This document shows, one piece after another, positions 1 through 4,572 of a stretch of 5,608 bases of DNA. Source of the DNA: Acidobacteriota bacterium. GTDB lineage: Bacteria > Acidobacteriota > Vicinamibacteria > Vicinamibacterales > CAVVIG01. Under the pieces are notes generated by a model that did not search any database, had not been told where the DNA came from, and saw nothing but the letters and a program-made list of their open reading frames with translations. Made by a program: the position numbers and the translations under genes. Location: assembly GCA_003222555.1 (NCBI GenBank), contig QHWL01000479.1:1-5608 (forward strand), written 5' to 3'. The stretch's first letter is position 1. Each line of letters opens with the position of its first letter.

Positions 1-422
1 TAGCCGTACGGCCGCTCGACCGTCGCCGTGATGACCGTCACCGACGCCCCGGTCGAAACGTGTCGATCGAGCAGTTTTCGGAGCGTTTCTGCCGAAAGCA
101 GCGGGACATCCCCCGAAAGCAGGATGACCGTGCCTCTCGCCTCTCGGAACAGCTGCTCGGTCGTCAGCAGTGCGTGGGCAGTCCCCAGTTGTGGCTCCTG
201 GACCACAAACGTGAGACCGAATTGACGCGAGAGGGTAGCTTTGAGGATATCCGCCTGATGGCCTACCACGACGGTCGTGGACGTCGGGCGGAGCGACCCG
301 GCCGCCGCGAGGACGTGCCGGATCATCGGCACGCCGGCGACCCGATGCAGCACCTTGGGCCGCGCCGACTCCATGCGGGTCCCCTTACCAGCCGCGAGGA
401 TGACGACATGGACGTCAGGCAT
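1..422 (-). CDS. glmU: Bifunctional GlmU (GlcNAc-1-P uridylyltransferase / GlcN-1-P acetyltransferase), N-terminal part only
   Basis: GlmU makes UDP-N-acetylglucosamine in the cytoplasm for peptidoglycan and lipopolysaccharide. Its N-terminal domain transfers UMP to GlcNAc-1-phosphate and its C-terminal domain acetylates glucosamine-1-phosphate. Only the first 140 codons lie here; the reading frame stays open to the left edge. Visible nucleotidyltransferase motifs are LAAGKGTRM (residues 9-17), PKVLH (22-26), Q75, GTAHA (80-84), SGDVPLL (103-109) and PYGY at the edge, the order expected in the GlmU uridylyltransferase domain. The acetyltransferase domain is out of view, so a single-domain sugar nucleotidyltransferase cannot be fully excluded. 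The ATG at 422-420 places the motif at the usual distance from the N-terminus. Only a weak GAAG precedes it, and an in-frame TTG lies five codons upstream. It follows the TPR gene on the same strand after 79 bp. Confidence 0.93.
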   Translation of the reverse strand, partial: MPDVHVVILAAGKGTRMESARPKVLHRVAGVPMIRHVLAAAGSLRPTSTTVVVGHQADILKATLSRQFGLTFVVQEPQLGTAHALLTTEQLFREARGTVILLSGDVPLLSAETLRKLLDRHVSTGASVTVITATVERPYG

Positions 423-432
423 CTTCAGTATG

Positions 433-485
433 ACCAAGGAGTAGGGACGGACCAAGGCCCAAGCCCCAAGGCCTAAGAACCAAGC
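433..485. repeat. CCAAG-rich short repeat between the TPR gene and glmU
   Basis: CCAAG occurs five times in about 50 bases (434-438, 452-456, 459-463, 466-470, 480-484), and a CCTAAG variant lies at 472-477. The octamer CCAAGGCC is repeated exactly at 452-459 and 466-473. The tract lies in the 5' leader or spacer of glmU. It resembles low-complexity intergenic repeats rather than coding DNA. Whether it is dispersed in the genome or only local cannot be told from one window. Confidence 0.6.
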
Positions 486-493
486 ACCGTCCA

Positions 494-499
494 ATTATC
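494..499 (-). promoter_or_regulatory. Possible -10 box for glmU
   Basis: On the minus strand this reads GATAAT, five of six matches to the sigma70 -10 consensus, just past the TAG stop of the TPR gene and about 70 bases before the glmU ATG. At a 17-base spacing the -35 position reads CGAACA (three of six), inside the end of the TPR gene. This would give glmU its own transcript, but the match is modest. Confidence 0.3.
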
Positions 500-501
500 C
501 T

Positions 502-1203
502 CTATCGGGTGGAACGTGTTCGGAACGGACGCCGCCGGTCGGCGCGTGGGGACGGCGAAGTCTCGAGGGTCGAACGGAAGGTGGCGTCGGCTCGAATCGG
601 TTCGAGGTCCGGGTCGCGCCTGGCGAGGGCGCGGTTTTCCGGGTTGAGCGCGATCGCACGCTCCAGGTGCGCGATCGATTCGGCGTGCTCGCCACGCTGC
701 GCGTGTGCGACCGCGAGCATGTAGAGCGCGTGATCGTTGTCGGGATCTTCATCGCGCACGAGCCGGAGATGCATGATCGCCTGATCGTACTGGCCCCCAT
801 TGATGGCGAGCGTCGAGGCGTACAGCCTCTCTTCGATCGTCTGCGGCGCGGCCTGGCGGGGTGTGACCTGGCGCCGGCAGATGTTGAGGTACAGCCTCAC
901 GCGCTCGTGCAGCTCTTTTTCGTCCGGGTATTGTCGCAGCACCGATTCGAAAATGTCCTCGGCGCCACGGTAATCGTGATGCTGGAGCGTCTCGAGACCG
1001 CGTTCGTACAGTGCCACCGCCTCGAAGGAGGTCGATCGCCGCTGCGGCGGGGCCTGGGACGCCTGGCGCCCCGACGGCGTGGCCTCGAGGCGATCGCTGC
1101 CGCCGACACCACTCACGCTGCTCGCGGGGCGAGCGGGCCGGGCGGACGATGAGGAGGCTTGTGCCTTGTTTGGTCTGGGCTGCGGCCGCCGCTGCTTCGC
1201 CAT
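502..1203 (-). CDS. TPR-repeat protein of unknown function
   Basis: A 233-residue protein I do not recognise as a named gene. Residues 1-58 are basic and rich in Ala, Ser, Pro and Gln, and probably disordered. Residues 59-96 form one TPR-like helical pair, and 124-190 form two more (the last contains ALYMLAVAHAQRGEHAESIA and ends ALNPEN). A closing segment, ARRDPDLEPIRADATFR, at 194-210 resembles the end of many bacterial TPR arrays. There is no signal peptide or membrane segment, so a cytoplasmic scaffold or protein-binding role is likely; the partner is unknown. The ATG at 1203 is chosen because AGGAG lies four bases upstream (1212-1208) and a good promoter lies further up. The frame stays open to an ATG at 1410, but that start would overlap rsmI by 80 bases and add residues unlike a TPR protein. 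It lies between rsmI and glmU on the same strand. Confidence 0.85.
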   Translation of the reverse strand: MAKQRRPQPRPNKAQASSSSARPARPASSVSGVGGSDRLEATPSGRQASQAPPQRRSTSFEAVALYERGLETLQHHDYRGAEDIFESVLRQYPDEKELHERVRLYLNICRRQVTPRQAAPQTIEERLYASTLAINGGQYDQAIMHLRLVRDEDPDNDHALYMLAVAHAQRGEHAESIAHLERAIALNPENRALARRDPDLEPIRADATFRSTLETSPSPRADRRRPFRTRSTR

Positions 1204-1260
1204 GAAACTCCTGCGCGCGCGAGACGCGGAGCCAGTGTTTCGCGCCGAAAGCGGGCGGTA

Positions 1261-1289
1261 AAGGTAGCAGAAGGGCTTCGAGCGGTCAA
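1261..1289 (-). promoter_or_regulatory. Sigma70-type promoter of the TPR gene
   Basis: On the minus strand TTGACC (1289-1284, five of six to TTGACA) is followed, after exactly 17 bases, by TACCTT (1266-1261; first, second and last positions match TATAAT). The predicted start near 1254 would give a leader of about 50 bases ending in the AGGAG site before the TPR start. It sits in the 127-bp gap after rsmI and suggests that the TPR gene, and possibly glmU, is transcribed independently of rsmI. Confidence 0.6.
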
Positions 1290-1299
1290 GCCCCGCTCG
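1279..1299. promoter_or_regulatory. Inverted repeat overlapping the -35 box of the TPR promoter
   Basis: CGAGCGG (1279-1285) and CCGCTCG (1293-1299) are perfect 7-bp arms around a 7-base loop, and the -35 hexamer (1284-1289) runs from one arm into the loop. A second palindrome, CGCTCGAGCG, lies at 1314-1323. The repeat could be an operator, or a 3' hairpin of the rsmI transcript. No T-run follows it in the rsmI direction, so a classical intrinsic terminator is not supported. Confidence 0.4.
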
Positions 1300-1330
1300 C
1301 GGCGGCAGCCGGACGCTCGAGCGATAGAGG

Positions 1331-2179
1331 TCATTCGACCAATTTCTTTGCCCGCTCGATGGCGGCATACACTTCGTTTGGCGGTCTTCGGTGCTTTCGT
1401 GCGAGGGCATTGAGTGCCCGTCGCCTCGGCAACTGCGCTCGCGCGGTCATTTCACCAAATTCATGCAGCATCTCGGCGTCTGACGCGGCGCCGATCTGAG
1501 CGGTGGGTGTTTCCGGGCCCACATCCACGACTATAGTAAACTCGCCCTTGGGCTCGACAAGAGCGGTCAAGACTCGCGAAATAGGTCCAATGACCAATTT
1601 CTCGTGGGATTTTGTCAGCTCACGGCACACCGCGATAGGTCTATCGCCCATAAACGATCGAAGCTCGCCGAGGGTTCCCTTTATTCGATGCGGAGCCTCA
1701 AAGAACACGACCGTTCGTCCTGCCGCACGTAAGTTTTCAAACCAGCGTGTGCGGGCGTTTGACCTAGTTGGCGGGAACCCGAGAAATGTGAACGTTGCGC
1801 TTGGAAAACCGGAAACGGCCAAGGCGGCCATCACCGCGCTCGGACCAGGAATGGATTCGACCCGACACCCTGCGTCAAGGGCGGCACGCACCAGTCGCTG
1901 ACCGGGATCGGAAATGGTCGGCGTTCCCGCGTCCGACACGAGCGCGATATCATCGCCCCGCGCGAGACGTGCGACGAGCGACGCGCTTTTCTTTGTTTCG
2001 TTGTGCTCGTGGAAGCTCGTCGTTGAGGTCGGAATGGCATAGCGGGCGAGCAGGTGCGCGGTCCGGCGCGTGTCCTCGGCCGCAATCACGGTCACCTCAC
2101 GCAGCACCCGTAAGGCCCGCGCGGTGATGTCGTCGAGGTTGCCGATCGGCGTGGCGACGACGAACAGCGTACCGGACAT
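1331..2179 (-). CDS. rsmI: 16S rRNA (cytidine-1402-2'-O)-methyltransferase RsmI
   Basis: RsmI uses S-adenosylmethionine to methylate the 2'-OH of C1402 in 16S rRNA, in the decoding centre, which tunes start-codon choice and fidelity. The 282-residue product has the family's usual length and motifs: ATPIGNLDDIT (9-19), AEDTR (34-38), HEHNE (57-61), VSDAGTPTISDPG (81-93), PGPSAV (111-116), FLGFPP (132-137), FFEAPHR (159-165), RELTK (186-190) and GEFTIVV (212-218). A basic helical C-terminal segment follows from about 249. The ATG at 2179 puts the glycine motif at the expected distance; an ATG at 2215 would add 12 residues and overlap the divergent gene's start region, so it is less likely. The Shine-Dalgarno is weak. 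Third-position GC is much lower than in the divergent DUF885 gene. RsmI is often encoded near envelope or cell-division genes, but no specific partner is visible here. Confidence 0.95.
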   Translation of the reverse strand: MSGTLFVVATPIGNLDDITARALRVLREVTVIAAEDTRRTAHLLARYAIPTSTTSFHEHNETKKSASLVARLARGDDIALVSDAGTPTISDPGQRLVRAALDAGCRVESIPGPSAVMAALAVSGFPSATFTFLGFPPTRSNARTRWFENLRAAGRTVVFFEAPHRIKGTLGELRSFMGDRPIAVCRELTKSHEKLVIGPISRVLTALVEPKGEFTIVVDVGPETPTAQIGAASDAEMLHEFGEMTARAQLPRRRALNALARKHRRPPNEVYAAIERAKKLVE

Positions 2180-2223
2180 CCTGGAAGAACTGCGTGGAAT
2201 CTCGTATTGTACCATCTGGACCC
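2180..2223. promoter_or_regulatory. Divergent promoter region between rsmI and the DUF885 gene
   Basis: This 44-bp gap must carry the start signals of both genes. It holds an AT-rich core: on the minus strand TACAAT (2211-2206, five of six to TATAAT), about 27 bases before the rsmI ATG, and on the plus strand TATTGT (2205-2210). No good -35 box is seen for either, so the elements are tentative. Neither gene has a strong Shine-Dalgarno, so short-leader or leaderless transcripts are possible. Confidence 0.35.
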
Positions 2224-3888
2224 ATGATCGTTTCCGAACCGCTGCCGCACTTCATCGACGACCTGCTCGGGTACCTGTACGAGACGCATCCGACGCACGC
2301 GACGCTCGACGGGGTCCACACCCACGACGACCTGCTGGAGAACCTCAGCCAGCACGGCATTGAAAGCGAAACCCGCGCGCTGGCCGGGTACCTCCGGCGG
2401 CTGGAGGAAATCCGGCTGGAGGAGCTGACTCGGACCGAACGTCTCGAGCATCGCATGCTCGCGTCGAATATTCGCGGGCGGATGTTCGAGCTCGAAGAGG
2501 TTCGGACGTGGGAGAAGAACCCCCAGTACTACACCGATATTCTGGCTTCCAGCATGGCCGGCCAGACGCTCTTCAGCCACGCGCCGGCGGCGGAGCGCGC
2601 ACGCCGCGTGCTGTCGAAGCTGCGGCAGACGCCGCGGCTCGTTCAGGCCGCGCGCGATAACATCAAGGAGCCACCCGGCATCTTCGTCAAGGTCGGCATC
2701 GAGACCACGCGCGGCACGTTGAAGTTCATCGAAGAAGACCTGCCTCGTGCTTTCTCCCGCCTGGACGATTTGCATCTGCTCGGCGACCTCGCGGACGCGC
2801 AAGCGGAAGCGTCACAAGCGCTGAGGTCCTACCTCGAATATCTCGAAGACGATCTGTCGCCGCGCGCACGCGCGTCGTTCCGCCTCGGCCGCGCGAATTT
2901 CGAGCAGAAGTTGAAGCTTGACGAAGGACTCTCGATCCCCCTCGAACGGCTGCTCGCCATCGCCGCCCGCGAGTTGAAAGCCACCCAGGAGGCGTTCAAG
3001 AACCTCGCCGGCCGCATGAACGGCGGCAATCCGCAGGAGACCTGGGCGCGCACCAAAGCCGATCATCCGAAGCCGGGCGAGCTCGTCGCCGTCGGCCGTC
3101 AACAGCTCGAGGAGCTGGCGACGTTTCTCGAGCGGCAGCCGATCATCTCGCTGCCCGCCGGCGAACCGATTACCGTGGCGCCGACGCCGGAATTTTTCAG
3201 GTGGTCGTTCGCGAGCATGTGGACGCCAGGTCCCTTTGAAACCAAGCCGACCCGCGCCTACTACTACCTCACCGACGCCGATCCGTCGTGGCCGCCCGAA
3301 CGGCAGGAGGAGTATCTTCGCGACTACAACTACCCGACGCTCTGGTCGATCTCCATTCACGAGGTGTATCCCGGCCACTTCCTTCACTATCAGCATCTGC
3401 GACGAGTGGAATCCAAGGCACGCAAGTCGATCATGTTTGCACCCGCGTCGTTTGTCGAAGGCTGGGCGCATTACTGCGAGCAGATGATGATGGAAGCGGG
3501 CTTCGGCCGCCAGGAGTACGGCATCAGGCTCGGACAGCTGGCCGAAACCCTCATCCGTCTCGCCCGCTTCATCGTCTGCATCAAGCTGCACGCCGACGAT
3601 ATGTCGGTTGAACAGGGGATGCGCTTCTTCCGTGACGAAGCGTTCATGGAGGAGACGAGCGCGCGCCGCGAAGCCGAGCGGGGTACGTTCGATCCGACCT
3701 ACCTGGTCTACAGCGTCGGAAAGCTGATGCTGCTGAAACTTCGGCAGGACTACAAACAGCAACAAGGCAAGGCCTTTTCCCTGCGATCGTTCCACGACAC
3801 CCTGCTCGGAAACGGTACGGCGCCCTTCTGGCTGCATCGGCAATTGCTGCTTGGCGGCGACGGCGACGGCGGCGACTTGCTCGAATGA
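2224..3888 (+). CDS. DUF885 family protein, putative zinc metallopeptidase
   Basis: A 554-residue protein of the DUF885 family, whose members carry a metallopeptidase-like signature; the substrate is unknown. The key motif is HEVYPGH (H379, E380, H385), followed by EGWAHY (412-417), the pair that defines the family. A third diagnostic stretch near the C-terminus has YSVGK (496-500) and FHD (523-525) before GNG. The length fits the family. Many relatives are exported, but here no signal peptide or membrane segment is seen, so a cytoplasmic enzyme is likely. The N-terminal half is helical, with many Glu, Arg and Leu. The ATG at 2224 is preferred; an in-frame GTG at 2194 would add ten residues, and neither has a strong Shine-Dalgarno. 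The protein ends in an acidic Gly-Asp tail (GGDGDGGD). It is divergent from rsmI and 57 bp upstream of the fmdB-type gene, with which it may be cotranscribed. Peptidase activity is inferred from motifs only. Confidence 0.88.
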   Translation: MIVSEPLPHFIDDLLGYLYETHPTHATLDGVHTHDDLLENLSQHGIESETRALAGYLRRLEEIRLEELTRTERLEHRMLASNIRGRMFELEEVRTWEKNPQYYTDILASSMAGQTLFSHAPAAERARRVLSKLRQTPRLVQAARDNIKEPPGIFVKVGIETTRGTLKFIEEDLPRAFSRLDDLHLLGDLADAQAEASQALRSYLEYLEDDLSPRARASFRLGRANFEQKLKLDEGLSIPLERLLAIAARELKATQEAFKNLAGRMNGGNPQETWARTKADHPKPGELVAVGRQQLEELATFLERQPIISLPAGEPITVAPTPEFFRWSFASMWTPGPFETKPTRAYYYLTDADPSWPPERQEEYLRDYNYPTLWSISIHEVYPGHFLHYQHLRRVESKARKSIMFAPASFVEGWAHYCEQMMMEAGFGRQEYGIRLGQLAETLIRLARFIVCIKLHADDMSVEQGMRFFRDEAFMEETSARREAERGTFDPTYLVYSVGKLMLLKLRQDYKQQQGKAFSLRSFHDTLLGNGTAPFWLHRQLLLGGDGDGGDLLE

Positions 3889-3918
3889 TGGAGGATGGTG
3901 CTAGCATTTACATCCTCA

Positions 3919-3935
3919 CACCTGAAATTCAGGTG
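3919..3935 (+). promoter_or_regulatory. Perfect palindrome over the ribosome-binding site of the fmdB-type gene
   Basis: CACCTGAA-A-TTCAGGTG has perfect 8-base arms around one base. As RNA it would fold as a 7-bp stem with a 3-base loop. The right arm contains the best Shine-Dalgarno match of the next gene: AGGTGAT (3931-3937), which fits the extended 16S complement and lies eight bases before the ATG at 3946. The hairpin could therefore hide the ribosome-binding site. As DNA the same palindrome could be a dimeric repressor operator. The sequence alone does not decide between these. Confidence 0.5.
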
Positions 3936-3945
3936 ATTTCTCCCC

Positions 3946-4395
3946 ATGCCCCTGTACGAATACGAGTGCGACGCGTGCCGTCACCGCTTCGAAGTGATCC
4001 AGAAGTTCTCGGATCCCCCGGTTGAGAAGTGTCCCTCCTGCGGCGGGACGGTCCACAAGCTGCAGTCGGCGCCCGCGATTCAGTTCAAAGGTGCCGGTTT
4101 CTACATTACCGACTACGCGAAGAAAGAACACACGGCCGCCGCAAAGGCCGACAGCGACGGCGCCTCGACCGAGGCCGGCGTGGGAAGCAAGGAGGGTGGG
4201 AAAGAAGGAAGCAAGGAGGGCAAGGAAAAAAGCAAGGAAGGCGGGAAGGAAGGAAGCAGGGAAGCCGGAAGCAAAGAAGGCACGACAGGAGGCAAGGACA
4301 AGACCGAAAAGAGCGTCACCTCGGACAAGAGCTCCTCGACAGGCAGTTCCACGCCACCCAGCTCGTCGACCTCGTCGACGACTTCCAAAGACTAG
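3946..4395 (+). CDS. FmdB-type zinc-ribbon protein with a long low-complexity tail
   Basis: Residues 1-60 are a classic FmdB-family (CxxC_CxxC_SSSS) zinc ribbon. The start is MPLYEYECDAC, the four zinc ligands are C8, C11, C29 and C32, and the conserved FKGAGFYITDYAKK follows at 47-60. The family was named after a proposed regulator of formamidase genes, but its general role is not established; related small zinc ribbons are common beside unrelated housekeeping genes. Residues 80-112 are a tail of Gly-Ser-Lys-Glu-Gly repeats (GSKEG at 80, 88 and 108, plus GSREAG), and 125-147 are Ser/Thr-rich. The tail is longer than the minimal domain and is surely disordered. The ATG at 3946 is fixed by the conserved MPxYEY start and by AGGTGAT eight bases upstream, within a hairpin. 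It follows the DUF885 gene by 57 bp on the same strand. Confidence 0.92.
   Translation: MPLYEYECDACRHRFEVIQKFSDPPVEKCPSCGGTVHKLQSAPAIQFKGAGFYITDYAKKEHTAAAKADSDGASTEAGVGSKEGGKEGSKEGKEKSKEGGKEGSREAGSKEGTTGGKDKTEKSVTSDKSSSTGSSTPPSSSTSSTTSKD
4182..4315 (+). repeat. Purine-rich, almost T-free tract coding the GSKEG tail
   Basis: Between 4198 and 4315 (118 bases) the plus strand contains no T, and from 4182 the only T is at 4197. The tract is mostly GGAAG, GCAAGG and GAAGG units that encode Lys, Glu, Gly and Ser. Such repeats can change length by slippage, and long purine runs can form triplex DNA. It lies wholly inside the fmdB-type coding region and stays in frame. Confidence 0.75.
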
Positions 4396-4409
4396 ACCGC
4401 CAATTGTAC

Positions 4410-4457
4410 GTAGTGTCCGGCTTTAGCCGGACCGGTCCGCCTGAAGGCGGACACTAC
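4410..4457. repeat. 48-bp cloverleaf-like inverted repeat
   Basis: Outer arms GTAGTGTCCG (4410-4419) and CGGACACTAC (4448-4457) are perfect 10-bp inverted repeats. Inside are two hairpins, TCCGGC-TTTA-GCCGGA (4416-4431) and GTCCGCC-TGAA-GGCGGAC (4435-4452), on either side of the palindrome ACCGGT (4431-4436). The inner and outer stems share bases, so two alternative folds exist. Spurious reading frames through it give VSGFSRTGPPEGGHY on one strand and VSAFRRTGPAKAGHY on the other. I recall such peptides as recurring false ORFs in soil acidobacterial genomes, which fits a dispersed REP-like or MITE-like element. It lies 15 bases after the fmdB-type stop and might also end transcription, though no T-run follows. 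Confidence 0.75.
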
Positions 4458-4463
4458 AAAAGA

Positions 4464-4563
4464 CGACGTTTGAACGCAGAGTTCGCAGAGCTCGCAGAGC
4501 ACGCAGAGAAATCCCTGACCATTTCTTCTCAGCGGCCTCCCGCGGCCTCTGCGTTGAACGTCG
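4464..4563. repeat. 100-bp imperfect hairpin built of 9-nt CGCAGAG units
   Basis: Four copies of CGCAGAG stand exactly nine bases apart (4475, 4484, 4493, 4502). On the opposite strand, CGCAGAG at 4553-4547 is followed by degenerate units of the same spacing. The ends are inverted: CGACGTT (4464-4470) pairs with AACGTCG (4557-4563), and TGAACGCAGAG with CTCTGCGTTGAAC apart from a small indel. The centre also pairs in part (GAGAAAT with ATTTCTTCTC). The whole is a long stem with a short loop near 4513-4520. It resembles CGCAGAG-unit repeats that I recall from many environmental bacterial genomes, which give false Cys-Leu-rich ORFs such as LCVLCELCELCV here. It ends ten bases before the galU stop. 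Confidence 0.75.
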
Positions 4564-4572
4564 CGCGCGGAC

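Noticed and set aside
60..476. Plus-strand frame of 138 residues opposite glmU
   Set aside because: The minus strand encodes clear GlmU motifs; the plus frame is a shadow rich in Arg and Asp with no known motif.
667..1152. Plus-strand frame of 161 residues opposite the TPR gene
   Set aside because: It is antisense to a well-supported TPR protein with its own promoter and Shine-Dalgarno, and its translation has no family features.
1204..1410. Extension of the TPR protein to an ATG at 1410
   Set aside because: It would overlap the end of rsmI by 80 bases, adds no TPR-like sequence, and bypasses a good AGGAG site and promoter that fit the ATG at 1203.
2194..2223. GTG at 2194 as the start of the DUF885 protein
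   Set aside because: The ten extra residues add no recognisable feature and the GTG has no clear Shine-Dalgarno. It cannot be excluded, but the ATG at 2224 is simpler.
2812..3843. Long minus-strand open frame (343 residues) opposite the DUF885 gene
   Set aside because: It is a shadow of a GC-rich coding gene. The plus strand has clear family motifs, and the minus frame shows no recognisable domain.
4410..4457. Hairpins considered as a tRNA or a classical intrinsic terminator
   Set aside because: The arms do not fit tRNA proportions and there is no T-loop consensus; no T-run follows the stems in either gene's direction.
4475..4508. Regular CGCAGAG units considered as a CRISPR array
   Set aside because: The 9-nt period with two-base gaps is far too short for CRISPR repeats and spacers, and no cas gene is nearby.
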